From contig NZ_VTXE01000003.1 in assembly GCF_013114595.1 (NCBI RefSeq), positions 124,001 to 188,000 of the forward strand: 64,000 nucleotides of DNA, in the 5' to 3' direction. Every line of letters starts with the position of its first letter. The stretch's first letter is position 1. This document shows positions 1 to 7,445 of this stretch, piece by piece. The stretch is from Vibrio sp. 99-8-1. Its GTDB lineage: Bacteria > Pseudomonadota > Gammaproteobacteria > Enterobacterales > Vibrionaceae. A program made the translations under genes and the position numbers. Under the pieces are notes generated by a model. The model did no database searches and was not told where the DNA came from. It saw nothing but the letters and a program-made list of their open reading frames with translations.

Positions 1-1866
1 TAAGAGAGTCATACTCTCTTCAAGCACCCATTTATCGATATCGATAATGAGCCCACTCTCTTCAGCATGAGGAATGAAAAAACCGGGCATGACCAAGCCA
101 TGCTTAGGGTTATTCCATCGAACAAGTATTTCCCCTCTCAACAGGTTGTTGTTATTGCCTATTTGAGGTTGAACCCAAACTTCAAACTGGTTTTGAGCCA
201 GTGCTTCATAAATGCCTTCTTCGAGTTCAAGCAAATGCTGGGCGGCGTATTGCATTTCTCGCTCAAAGAACTGTACGCCGTTTCTGCCCAGTGACTTGGC
301 TTTGTACATCGCGGTATCTGCTCGTCGAATTAGCTCGTTAGCATCGACATTCTCATCAGGGAAAAAGGCAATGCCAATACTGGCGGTGGCATGCAGAGTA
401 ATATCATCAACCTCTAAAGGTTCAGAGAGACAAGACAACAGGGAGTTTGACAGCAACATCGCTTTCTCTGCTGCATAATCAAGATTATCGGCGAGATTTG
501 GTAGGGCAATAACAAACTCATCGCCGCCCAATCGGCCACACACCGCCTTGGTGGAAAATACTTCTCTGGTGCGCGATGCTACCTCTATTAATACGCGGTC
601 ACCGACAAAGTGCCCAAGAGAGTCATTGATCTTTTTAAACTGGTCTAAATCAAAGTAAATCAATGCGCCATATTGGTGATTGGTATTATGTTCTATGATT
701 AACTCTTCGATCTGTTGAGAGAAAAGACTGCGATTGGCTAAGTGTGTTAGCGCATCATAGTAGGCTAGCTCATGAATCTTCCTTTGTGCATTCACTCTTT
801 CAGTTACATCCCTAGCATTGACCATCGCAAACTCGTTCCCGTCGACGTCAATGTGGGTCGCTCGGCAATCTAAGTGCACATTGATGCGTTCTCCTTCCAC
901 GATTTTTTCAAAGGCATCATCAAAGCTATAGACTGTATGAACGGCGATTTTTTGAAACAGTTCTTCCATATCGCTAACGGTATAGTTCAAACTAAATTCA
1001 GCTAAGCTTCTCCCTTTGAGCTGGTCGAAGCTCTCTCCAACCAGTTGTTCTGCTAAATTATTGACGAGATGAACATGCGTCCCCGGGTGGCAAAGGAACA
1101 TTGCGTCACTGGAGTTCTCCATCAATAGACGAGAAAAGCGTTCACTCTGTTTAAGGCTCTCCAACATTTTGGTCAGTTCTTTTGACGCTGTTTGATTTGC
1201 TTGCCACTCTTTGCTGAACTGTTCAACCAAAACCCCTAGTTCATCTTCTTTGGTGTAGGGCAGTGGGAAGATGTTTTTACTGGTGCCTAAATTTGTCACC
1301 CATTGAGCAATTCTCATCACCGGTTTAGAGACGTAAACGTAACTCAACATCACGAGAATCGTTGCCAGCAACAATGTGAAAGCCAGCGAGATAGTAATGT
1401 TGGTCTGCAATGCCCCAACCAGTTCTTTGGCTAATACCGATTCATCAATATAAATGTCTAAAGTGGCGTGCCGATCTCTTGAGTTGACACCGATCTCAAA
1501 AGACTGTTGTGAAGGTATATCAGCAAAATAGGAGGCGACTTGAAGGTGGGTGGACATGGTAAAGGTTTCTGGGCGAGTTTTATCCCCTAGAACATCATCG
1601 AAATCATCATAAAACGCTGCTCGTTTTATCAATGGTTGCCGTATCAGTGAGGTTAATATTCCATCTGTTTGTTTTTCGTCTAAGGTATAAACCGCACTAC
1701 TGAGTGTATCTCTATGTAAGTCAACGGAACGAGCAATACTTTTCGCTTGTTCAACTCTATCTTTTTGTAACAGAAGATAAACGTTAACCAGAGAAGATAT
1801 ACCACCACAAAGCATCGATGCGATAAAAATATACACAGTCTGTTTTATGGAAATACTCAGTTTCAT
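1..1866 (-). CDS. GGDEF/EAL dual-domain c-di-GMP protein with PAS domain, 3' end cut by the window
   Basis: Reading the minus strand from the ATG at 1866 gives 622 open codons running off the window edge. There is an N-terminal membrane segment (about residues 9-29), a periplasmic part, a second membrane segment (about 133-158), a HAMP-like linker, a PAS domain (about 242-375), a GGDEF domain with an intact RLGGDEF motif (about 444-450) and the start of an EAL domain. The EAL motif reads EIL within GEILVRW (about 579), and no RxxD inhibitory site is visible before GGDEF. It should act at the inner membrane as a cyclase, a phosphodiesterase or both; which activity survives cannot be told. The start lies 24 bases after a periplasmic binding-protein gene, so the two probably form a ligand-sensing operon. 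Confidence 0.9.
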   Translation of the reverse strand, partial: MKLSISIKQTVYIFIASMLCGGISSLVNVYLLLQKDRVEQAKSIARSVDLHRDTLSSAVYTLDEKQTDGILTSLIRQPLIKRAAFYDDFDDVLGDKTRPETFTMSTHLQVASYFADIPSQQSFEIGVNSRDRHATLDIYIDESVLAKELVGALQTNITISLAFTLLLATILVMLSYVYVSKPVMRIAQWVTNLGTSKNIFPLPYTKEDELGVLVEQFSKEWQANQTASKELTKMLESLKQSERFSRLLMENSSDAMFLCHPGTHVHLVNNLAEQLVGESFDQLKGRSLAEFSLNYTVSDMEELFQKIAVHTVYSFDDAFEKIVEGERINVHLDCRATHIDVDGNEFAMVNARDVTERVNAQRKIHELAYYDALTHLANRSLFSQQIEELIIEHNTNHQYGALIYFDLDQFKKINDSLGHFVGDRVLIEVASRTREVFSTKAVCGRLGGDEFVIALPNLADNLDYAAEKAMLLSNSLLSCLSEPLEVDDITLHATASIGIAFFPDENVDANELIRRADTAMYKAKSLGRNGVQFFEREMQYAAQHLLELEEGIYEALAQNQFEVWVQPQIGNNNNLLRGEILVRWNNPKHGLVMPGFFIPHAEESGLIIDIDKWVLEESMTLL

Positions 1867-1890
1867 ATACGCCTACTTATTTACTGCATT

Positions 1891-2634
1891 CTAAAAATAT
1901 TTTCTTTGTATTTCTTGGTATTTTCCATTCTGTATGATTATGTTTAGTCCACGATTGAACGAGGCGACAACCTCATCATTATTGGGGTAAAACTGACTAA
2001 GACATAAATGAAGTTTATTGGCGGGTACATCGTCTAAGTAGGTAACCTTCAGCTCATCTTGTGCATTCATTTTTTTTGCAATGTGCATCGTTGGGATCTC
2101 TGAGCTGTAAAAAACGTCTACGCCACGATGAAGCACACTCACCAATGCAGAACGCATATCTTTAGAAGGGACATAGGCAATACCGTTGTCATTTAATTGA
2201 TTTTCTGTTCCCCAACCAGAAATGGTGGTGACGCTATAGTTTTTTAAGTCGGAGAGTTTGGTAATTTGATCGGTATTGGTGCCTTTTCGGCTGATCACCG
2301 TTTGCTGAGTCGTACTGATAGAATCACTAAAGAGCATGTATTTTTCACGTCCCTCTCGTTTACTGCATGACAGGCCGCCAACTATCTCGCCGACTTGCAT
2401 CAGTTTCATTTGACGTTTCCAAGGCAGAACCTCAAATACCACAGACTGTCCGCTTTCTTGAAAGGCCGCAGAGACAACGTCAACATCCATTCCTGATATT
2501 TCATTGTCAGCATTAACAATCATATAAGGAGGATAATTTACAACGTATAAGGTCAAAGACTCTTCAGAAAACACCAAACTGCTAAAAAAGAGTGTAAACA
2601 ATATATTAAGTGTTCGTACCATATAGCTCACCAT
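1891..2634 (-). CDS. periplasmic solute-binding protein, family 3 type (247 aa)
   Basis: The protein has a signal peptide (hydrophobic core about residues 9-22, cleavage near SLVFS) followed by a typical extracellular solute-binding protein family 3 fold: YPPYMI near the start, SGMDVDVVSAAF, and the late segment NRGLNIIIQNGKYQEI. It is not beside ABC permease genes. It lies 24 bases upstream of a membrane GGDEF/EAL gene on the same strand, an arrangement in which the binding protein senses a ligand for the cyclase rather than feeding a transporter. That role is inferred. Another ATG four codons in (2622) is a plausible start, since GGTGA lies just before it. The ligand is unknown; related proteins bind amino acids. 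Confidence 0.8.
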   Translation of the reverse strand: MVSYMVRTLNILFTLFFSSLVFSEESLTLYVVNYPPYMIVNADNEISGMDVDVVSAAFQESGQSVVFEVLPWKRQMKLMQVGEIVGGLSCSKREGREKYMLFSDSISTTQQTVISRKGTNTDQITKLSDLKNYSVTTISGWGTENQLNDNGIAYVPSKDMRSALVSVLHRGVDVFYSSEIPTMHIAKKMNAQDELKVTYLDDVPANKLHLCLSQFYPNNDEVVASFNRGLNIIIQNGKYQEIQRKYF

Positions 2635-3045
2635 ATAGCCTTAGTGAATGCTAATAAAACTAACCTTTTAAACGATGAAAGGCAACTGAGTTTTATCACA
2701 ATAACGTTACATTTATGAGCTTATTAAGCCCGAAACTCCATGAATTAATGGACCTTTATAGTGTAGTCGCAATGTTAAATGTTTACATTGCTTTAATGGC
2801 AATCTGTTCTAAACGACGCTTAAGTCGGAATTCTGGAGCTCTTTGACTTCAATTCTTCCTATCGACATAGCCGATAGTTTTAGGTGATTCACTCATAATA
2901 GAGAAAACAGATGTTTATGGATGGCTTTGATGGAAGTAGGGTTAAGGCGTTTATAGATAGTCTCTGTAGATAGTTTCCAAATTTAGAGTAATGAGCTAGG
3001 AGCAGGTTGCCTAACTCATTGTTCTAATGACTAGAGGTATTGAAA
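2635..3045. other. intergenic region with one small stem-loop
   Basis: No convincing gene is seen in this 411-base stretch. A hairpin CTATCG-N7-CGATAG at 2859-2877 is followed by TTTT on the plus strand and could terminate a short plus-strand transcript, but no gene precedes it. The stretch separates the leftward signalling operon from the end of the CMD gene, so it should hold the promoter of the operon at 2634. Confidence 0.4.
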
Positions 3046-3435
3046 TTAAGACTCTTGGTTGTTTGCGCGCTCTGCTAATACTTCTTTTACTGCGAACATA
3101 CCGTTTAACGCAGCGGGAAAACCAGCGTAAACAGACATTTGAAGAACTATCTCTTTTATCTCCTCTTCGGTACAACCAACATTTAGTGCTGCATGTAAGT
3201 GTACTTTAAGTTGTGGTTGGCAGTTTGCTAAAGCGGTCAATGCCGCTACTGTCGCGATTTCACGAGATTTTAAATCTAGTCCAGCACGGCTGTAGATATC
3301 CCCAAATGGGTATTCAACGGTAAACTTTGCCAAATCAGGGCAAACATCTTTAAGACTTTCTATTACTTTGTGTCCGGCTTCGCCATCAATTTGACCTAGT
3401 TTCTTGAGGCCTCTTTCGTATCTTGTATTGCTCAT
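3046..3435 (-). CDS. carboxymuconolactone decarboxylase (CMD) family protein
   Basis: A 129-residue all-helical protein carrying the CMD-family core: REIATVAALTALANC (about 57-71), then HLHAALNVGCTEEEIKE (about 79-95) and QMSVYAGFPAALNGM. The length matches stand-alone PcaC/YurZ-like members. No AhpD-type CxxC pair is present, so a peroxidase role is unlikely. It could be a gamma-carboxymuconolactone decarboxylase relative or a small redox or isomerase enzyme, but no aromatic ring-cleavage genes are nearby. It is transcribed from a MerR-type promoter (3466-3496) at the end of the MerR gene and is therefore that regulator's probable main target. Confidence 0.85.
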   Translation of the reverse strand: MSNTRYERGLKKLGQIDGEAGHKVIESLKDVCPDLAKFTVEYPFGDIYSRAGLDLKSREIATVAALTALANCQPQLKVHLHAALNVGCTEEEIKEIVLQMSVYAGFPAALNGMFAVKEVLAERANNQES

Positions 3436-3465
3436 TTTCTAACCCTTTGTATTTTTGGTTACAGA

Positions 3466-3496
3466 AGGTTACTAGTTAGAGTTAACTCTAAGTCAA
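3466..3496 (-). promoter_or_regulatory. MerR-type promoter with 19-bp spacer and palindromic operator
   Basis: On the minus strand, -35 TTGACT (3491-3496) and -10 TAACCT (3466-3471) are separated by 19 bp. A perfect 16-bp palindrome, TTAGAGTTAACTCTAA (3476-3491), fills most of the spacer. An over-long spacer with a dyad is the signature of promoters that MerR-family activators untwist. The -35 hexamer includes the TGA stop codon of the MerR gene, so the promoter serves only the downstream CMD gene. The sites are seen; binding by this MerR protein is inferred. Confidence 0.8.
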
Positions 3497-3849
3497 GAGG
3501 ATATTTTTTCTTCATAGAAGACAATCTTTTCTTCAAGTGCTGTTAGGTGAGTGAGCTGTGATTCGATGTTTGATTTTAGTTTTATACGATGCTGCTCCAA
3601 AAGATCTTTCCTTTGCTGCAAAGTACGGTCTCCCAATTCTCTTAAATCTGCATATCGCTGAATTCTTTCAAGATCCATTCCGGTATTTTTTAAACGGACA
3701 ATAAACCCAACCCATTCAACATCATTTTGTGTATAGAATCGATGGCCGCTAGTGGAACGATGTATGTTTTTTAACAGACCGATTTTTTCGTAATATCGAA
3801 GCGTGTACGCTGATACACCGACTATGTTTGAGAATGTTGTTATGTTCAT
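3493..3849 (-). CDS. MerR family transcriptional regulator (118 aa)
   Basis: The N-terminal winged helix-turn-helix matches the family (ITTFSNIVGVSAYTLRYYEKIGLL, about residues 2-26; GHRFYTQNDVEWV, about 36-48). A long dimerisation coiled coil ends the protein, with no room for a ligand domain. The C-terminus lacks the cysteines of the metal-sensing (MerR, CueR) and SoxR branches, so the inducer is probably a small organic molecule. It is the first gene of a two-gene leftward unit; the CMD gene follows after 57 bases that hold a MerR-type promoter overlapping this gene's stop codon. Its own promoter is not obvious in 3850-3950. Confidence 0.9.
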   Translation of the reverse strand: MNITTFSNIVGVSAYTLRYYEKIGLLKNIHRSTSGHRFYTQNDVEWVGFIVRLKNTGMDLERIQRYADLRELGDRTLQQRKDLLEQHRIKLKSNIESQLTHLTALEEKIVFYEEKISS

Positions 3850-3976
3850 TATCTGTTGCCTAATGAAATCCTAATTGCTGGTATTTTACATTTAAAAGAG
3901 CTTAGTGGTTACCTGTATTGTTTGGGCTCGCTAAAGCTGAGGTCTGTTTTAGTCGAGTTGTCTAACGTGTAAGTGA

Positions 3977-4177
3977 CAATACCCCCGTAGTGTTGGCCTT
4001 CCTGCCCAGAACTTTACCCCTCGGGCGTCTTATGTAATTTTACAAAAGCATTCGGATAGCAGTTGGGATATTTCCTTTAATCGGGTGAGTTACGATGTAA
4101 CAGGGGCGGTAGATAAAGCCAGAGTGAGAGGACGAACTGATTGGGTTGACTACTTAACAACAGGTCGATGCGGTTAG
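3977..4177 (+). pseudogene. C-terminal remnant of a metallophosphoesterase
   Basis: A plus-strand frame of 66 codons without a start codon begins after a stop at 3974-3976 and ends at TAG 4175-4177. It reads SVGLPAQNFTPRASYVIL, then FNRVSYDVTGAVDKARV and DWVDYLTTGR. This is the order seen at the C-terminus of calcineurin-like phosphatases (N/YPGSVGQPR..PRASYAI..RVxYDV..). The N-terminal metal-binding motifs are missing, and the upstream sequence has stops. A strong stem-loop with TTTT follows at 4221-4264 and is probably the old terminator. Family assignment rests on motif recall. Confidence 0.6.
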
Positions 4178-4220
4178 TGAAATCAGGGCAATGTCTTAGA
4201 AGTACTTTTCATCTTTTTTC

Positions 4221-4264
4221 CGCACGTATTTAAACGATGGAGCTCAGTTAAATACGTGCGTTTT
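4221..4264 (+). terminator. stem-loop terminator (13-bp stem)
   Basis: CGCACGTATTTAA (4221-4233) pairs perfectly with TTAAATACGTGCG (4248-4260) and TTTT follows. On the plus strand it sits just after the metallophosphoesterase remnant. It also lies 11 bases past the stop codon of the leftward ABM gene and may end both transcripts. Confidence 0.65.
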
Positions 4265-4275
4265 AATCGCTGCTG

Positions 4276-4626
4276 TTACTCAAATATTGGCGCGTCGTAA
4301 TCGTGCCCTTCATCGGTATAAGCCGTTACAATGGCATCTGCCACTAAACCTGTTTCGGCTTTTACCTGAGTTTCAAAAAACGATTGAATCTGTTTTCTTC
4401 GGCCATGTGCTGCCCATGCTTGCGCATTTTCCCAGATCTCATTGAAGACGATAGGGTAATCATTTCTTGTGGCACTTGGATGGTCTATTTGGCGAGTTAG
4501 CATGTATTGAATGCAACCCTCTTCGCGGTACGAATCTGGTTCAAGTGCTTTTAACACCTCAAACAGCTCCAGTTCCTTTCCTTCTTTTGGCTTAAATTGT
4601 GCTAAAACATAAACACGGCTAGTCAT
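4276..4626 (-). CDS. antibiotic biosynthesis monooxygenase (ABM) domain protein, putative quinol monooxygenase
   Basis: A 116-residue protein of the dimeric alpha/beta-barrel superfamily. VYVLAQFKPKEGKELELFEVL at the start, a central EEGCIQYMLTRQID and FNEIWENAQAWAAHGRRKQIQSF match the ABM/YgiN layout (beta strand, helix, EPGC-like turn, E-x-W, helix). Such proteins oxidise quinols or aromatic substrates without cofactor, or bind haem; the substrate here is unknown. An AGGAAAG ribosome site lies shortly before the ATG. The gene is monocistronic and is followed by a stem-loop at 4221-4260. It is one of three ABM-family genes in the window (see 53590 and 56512). Confidence 0.8.
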   Translation of the reverse strand: MTSRVYVLAQFKPKEGKELELFEVLKALEPDSYREEGCIQYMLTRQIDHPSATRNDYPIVFNEIWENAQAWAAHGRRKQIQSFFETQVKAETGLVADAIVTAYTDEGHDYDAPIFE

Positions 4627-4722
4627 TATTTTTCTTTCCTACTGGTATTGAGGCGGCAAATATACCTAGCAAAAATGAAAACGCCAGAGCTATTTCGTGC
4701 TGAAATGACGAATTAACGCTAT

Positions 4723-4756
4723 TGAAAAGAAGGCGACAGTTTTGACTGTCGCCTTC
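4723..4756 (-). terminator. rho-independent terminator of the small-protein gene
   Basis: GAAGGCGACAGT (4729-4740) pairs with ACTGTCGCCTTC (4745-4756) around a TTTG loop. On the minus strand the stem is followed by TTTTC. It starts two bases after the stop codon of the 54-residue ORF, which supports that ORF as a real gene. Confidence 0.8.
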
Positions 4757-4758
4757 TG

Positions 4759-4923
4759 CTACTGAAGTTTTTGCTCGTTTATCTCATCGAGTGTGATGAG
4801 ATTATTTAGATAAAGTAACACTTCTTGTAATTCATGTTGGTCTGAATCGGTACTGGTGCTGAGAAGGGTTATCAGGTATTCGCGTGCTATTAGCGGTAAT
4901 GGGATGTCTTTATTTTCGGCCAT
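4759..4923 (-). CDS. small acidic helical protein, 54 aa, function unknown
   Basis: ATG at 4923, stop TAG at 4759-4761. The start has a near-ideal ribosome site (AAAGGAG, eight bases before ATG), and the stop is followed directly by a strong terminator. The product begins MAENKDIPLPLIAREYL and continues with leucine-rich helices (ELQEVLLYLNNLITLDEI). It has no cysteine, signal peptide or membrane segment. I do not recognise a family. It could be a small regulator or adaptor; the alternating leucines suggest it pairs with another helix. The upstream 150 bases hold a likely promoter and several stem-loops, so a structured leader of roughly 100 nt is expected. Confidence 0.65.
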   Translation of the reverse strand: MAENKDIPLPLIAREYLITLLSTSTDSDQHELQEVLLYLNNLITLDEINEQKLQ

Positions 4924-5080
4924 AGTAGTCTCCTTTGAGTTTTAAACTCACCACTCAGAGGTACTAATCTATGGGTGGTGAACTGAACAGGGTTAGTACT
5001 ACCGCCTCAAAGGATACGGCGCGCCGAAGCGCCCCCGCTCAGCTCACCATAATCTAGTTTATTGTCAATTAGTTAGACAA
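4924..5080 (-). promoter_or_regulatory. probable promoter and structured 5' leader of the 54-aa gene
   Basis: On the minus strand, a TTGTCT hexamer at about 5072-5077 lies 18 bp before TAGATT, a weak but plausible promoter. Downstream come a UUCG-type hairpin (GGGGGCGCTTCGGCGC, about 5015-5030) and a second imperfect hairpin formed by the TCACCACYCA repeats (about 4948-4982). The ribosome site is outside both stems as drawn. Regulation through this leader is inferred. Confidence 0.4.
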
Positions 5081-5113
5081 ATTCGCTATGTTTAGGTGTG
5101 CCGAAGCCGCACA

Positions 5114-5196
5114 TAAAAAACCAGCAAAAGCTGGCGTCAATGCGCCTTTGAGTCTTGGGGCAGGGTACTAATCCTGTCACTGGATTTTGCCAGTGC
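5114..5196 (-). ncRNA. candidate small RNA, about 80 nt
   Basis: On the minus strand a perfect -35 TTGACA (5226-5231) and -10 TAACCT (5203-5208) are 17 bp apart and predict a start near 5196. The transcript would contain CACTGG-N6-CCAGTG (5178-5195), a smaller CAGG-N8-CCTG stem (5161-5176), and end with CCAGC-AAAA-GCTGG followed by TTTTTT (5115-5134), a canonical intrinsic terminator. No ORF with a ribosome site lies inside. The layout matches a trans-acting sRNA, but expression is not shown by sequence alone. Confidence 0.5.
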
Positions 5197-5377
5197 GTTT
5201 GTAGGTTATGTTGTCATTCGTTTAGTGTCAATGGGTTATGTTGATGGGCGTTTAGGCTGGGTAATTTGAAAGAGCCATTGCTCCGACTCCACTCTGCGAA
5301 ACAGAATGCGAGTAAATTAAATCAGATAACTAGCCAGAACTTAATTAATGATAGAACTCGGAACAATCGCATATACG

Positions 5378-5410
5378 GAAACGCCCAAAGTTATTAGCTT
5401 TGGGCGTTTC
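5378..5410. terminator. bidirectional-looking stem-loop after the GNAT gene
   Basis: GAAACGCCCAAAG (5378-5390) pairs perfectly with CTTTGGGCGTTTC (5398-5410), a 13-bp stem. It lies 33 bases past the leftward GNAT stop codon. The T-tract is part of the stem itself. Confidence 0.65.
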
Positions 5411-5442
5411 TTCTAACAAACTTGGTTACGACAAACGGAGCT

Positions 5443-5874
5443 TTAAAGTGTCATATGCAGAATTGGAAAAGGTTTTCCCATATCATCAAGTGGCGAGCGT
5501 GAAACGACTTTGAATCCCATATGCTGATAGAAGCCTACTGCCTGTGGGTTTTGTTCGTTTACATCGACTTTGGTTGCGCCTAACTGCTCTATTGCGTATT
5601 GCAGCAAACATTTACCAACGCCTTGTCTTCTTGTCTCGTTTAAGATGAACAGCATTTCAATTTTTGAGTCGTGAATACCCACGAAACCTAGAATTGAACC
5701 ACTTTCATTTTTCACACATTTTAACGTGACAGCAGGAAAAGCCTGCTCAATGATAATGGGTTTAAAAAACTCGATATCTTCTTCTGTAATGAAGTCATGA
5801 GTTGCTCGGACTGAATTTTCCCAAACATTAAGCATTTCGGCATAATTTTCAGGAAGCACATTTTCTACAATCAT
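5443..5874 (-). CDS. GNAT family N-acetyltransferase, YjaB-like (143 aa)
   Basis: The acetyl-CoA pyrophosphate-binding signature is present as ETRRQGVGKCLLQYA (about residues 79-93), followed by NPQAVGFYQHMGFKVVSRS, the usual GNAT strand-helix end. The N-terminal SVRATHDFI resembles E. coli YjaB, an uncharacterised acetyltransferase. The substrate (protein, amine or small molecule) cannot be inferred. The gene stands alone and is followed by a strong stem-loop. Its start is the only ATG before the conserved N-terminal strand. Confidence 0.85.
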   Translation of the reverse strand: MIVENVLPENYAEMLNVWENSVRATHDFITEEDIEFFKPIIIEQAFPAVTLKCVKNESGSILGFVGIHDSKIEMLFILNETRRQGVGKCLLQYAIEQLGATKVDVNEQNPQAVGFYQHMGFKVVSRSPLDDMGKPFPILHMTL

Positions 5875-6153
5875 TGGGTTTTCTCTAAGGTTGACTGAAA
5901 TTCATGTGCAGCCGCGAAAGCGTATTTTACCGACAAAGTATATGTCCGTCCAATTAGCATTGACGTTACTTTTGTTTGGAGATGTTAAAGGGCAGACAGT
6001 TTTGATGGTTAGGCGGTATGACTAGCCATTAAAGACATTAAAGTTTTTTTGACAAAACCAAGTTAGCATTGCAACTGCACCCATTTGAGCAATAAATGCA
6101 AATAATTGCGAATAACCAACAAAAATAGAGTAATTGTGTTACCTTGTCTTCTC

Positions 6154-6240
6154 TCCCTACCGCTTAGTAGGGACTTCTTTTCTTTTCCGAGATCGTATCG
6201 GCACTCCTTAGTCGCCCTCCTAAGCCTTATAACAAGGCTT
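6154..6240 (+). promoter_or_regulatory. structured leader: attenuator-like hairpin plus RBS-sequestering hairpin
   Basis: TCCCTAC (6154-6160) pairs with GTAGGGA (6167-6173) and is followed by a T-rich stretch (CTTCTTTTCTTTT), so it resembles an intrinsic terminator 70 bases ahead of the operon. A second hairpin, AAGCCTT-ATAAC-AAGGCTT (6222-6240), contains the only ribosome-site-like AAGG before the ATG at 6246. Both could gate expression of the DUF1611/racemase operon. No known riboswitch family is recognised. The rest of 5875-6153 shows nothing definite. Confidence 0.5.
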
Positions 6241-6245
6241 TAATA

Positions 6246-7445
6246 ATGTCAATTTCAAAACAAAAGTTAAGAAATATCTTCAAGCTGGTTGAAAATACCG
6301 AAATTAATAACTCTTCATCAAATATCACTCCTTGGTTACCACTTGCTGATAAACAAGAGTCCGTTATTCCCTCTGCATTTGTATATTGCGAAGGTAACTT
6401 TGGGAAAATTGATGGTAAGACGGCAAATGGGCTCGTTAGACATTCTCAGAATTATCGCATTTTGTCTGTTATTGATAGTGAGCTTTCAGGTTTAGATTCT
6501 GGAGAAGTACTTGATAATAATAAAAATGGCATCCCTATTGTTGCAAATATCGAACAAGCTATAACTCAAGCAGAACTCATTCCTGATTACTTTATTTTTG
6601 GTGTTGCTCCATCCGATGGGCTTTTATCTGACATAGATAAGACAGTCATTCTTAATGCCATGGAGCAGAAAATGAATATTGTTAATGGACTGCACGAGTT
6701 TCTAACTGACGATCCAATATTTATGGCAGCATGTAAAAAAAATAGCGTTAAAATATTAGATATTCGCAAACCTAAAAATAAAGAAGATCTACAAACGTTT
6801 AGCGGGAAAATACACAGCGTGAAGTGCCCAAGAATCGCGGTTATGGGTACGGATTGCGCGTTAGGAAAACGCACAACAGCAACAATATTGGCTAATGAAT
6901 TGAGTAAAAAGGGCCTCAACGTTGTCATGATCGCGACCGGGCAAACGGGTATTATACAAGGTGCTCGTTATTGCGTTGCACTCGATGCTGTACCATCTCA
7001 GTTTTGTGCTGGCGAGTTAGAATCTGTCATAGTGAAAGCATATGAAACAGAAAAACCAGACATTATCATTATCGAGGGGCAAGGAGCACTGAGTCACCCC
7101 GCATTCTCAACTAGTTCCTTTATTTTACGAGGTAGTTGCCCAACCAGTGTTATTTTGCAACACGCCCCTAACCGTATAAATCGAATCGATTTTCCTAATA
7201 TGCCGATGCCTTCAGTTGCATCTGAGATTAATCTTATTGAGACGTTTTCAAATACATCTGTCATTGGGTTAACACTTAATCATGAAGATATGTCGTCAGA
7301 TGAGGTATTAACTGCAATGAGTGGATACTCTAATGATTTGGGTATTCCAGTTACAGATGTGTTGTCGCAGCCAGTAGAACAACTGCTGCACATAGTGTTA
7401 TCAGCGTATCCTACGATAGCCAGTAAACTGGTTGATAAAGAGTGA
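6246..7445 (+). CDS. DUF1611 family P-loop protein, DgcN-like (399 aa)
   Basis: The length and the C-terminal P-loop-like segment MGTDCALGKRTTATILANE (about residues 199-217), followed by MIATGQTGIIQGARY and IIIEGQGALSHPA, are hallmarks of DUF1611. The N-terminal half resembles a Rossmann domain. From recall of the literature, DUF1611 includes DgcN, which N-acetylates D-glutamate in a marine D-Glu degradation route where DgcA (enolase superfamily) then racemises the product. Here the partner, overlapping by GTGA, is instead a PLP fold-III racemase-like protein, so a related D-amino-acid reaction is inferred. The weak AAGG ribosome site is inside a hairpin. Confidence 0.75.
   Translation: MSISKQKLRNIFKLVENTEINNSSSNITPWLPLADKQESVIPSAFVYCEGNFGKIDGKTANGLVRHSQNYRILSVIDSELSGLDSGEVLDNNKNGIPIVANIEQAITQAELIPDYFIFGVAPSDGLLSDIDKTVILNAMEQKMNIVNGLHEFLTDDPIFMAACKKNSVKILDIRKPKNKEDLQTFSGKIHSVKCPRIAVMGTDCALGKRTTATILANELSKKGLNVVMIATGQTGIIQGARYCVALDAVPSQFCAGELESVIVKAYETEKPDIIIIEGQGALSHPAFSTSSFILRGSCPTSVILQHAPNRINRIDFPNMPMPSVASEINLIETFSNTSVIGLTLNHEDMSSDEVLTAMSGYSNDLGIPVTDVLSQPVEQLLHIVLSAYPTIASKLVDKE

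Noticed and set aside
5041..5440. Possible integron attC site in the gap left of the GNAT gene
   Set aside because: No GTTRRRY/RYYYAAC core pair was found; the hairpins there are better explained as sRNA and terminators.
6095..6113. Fur-box-like AATGCAAATAATTGCGAAT upstream of the DUF1611 operon
   Set aside because: Only 15 of 19 positions fit, the outer half-sites do not pair, and no iron-related gene follows.
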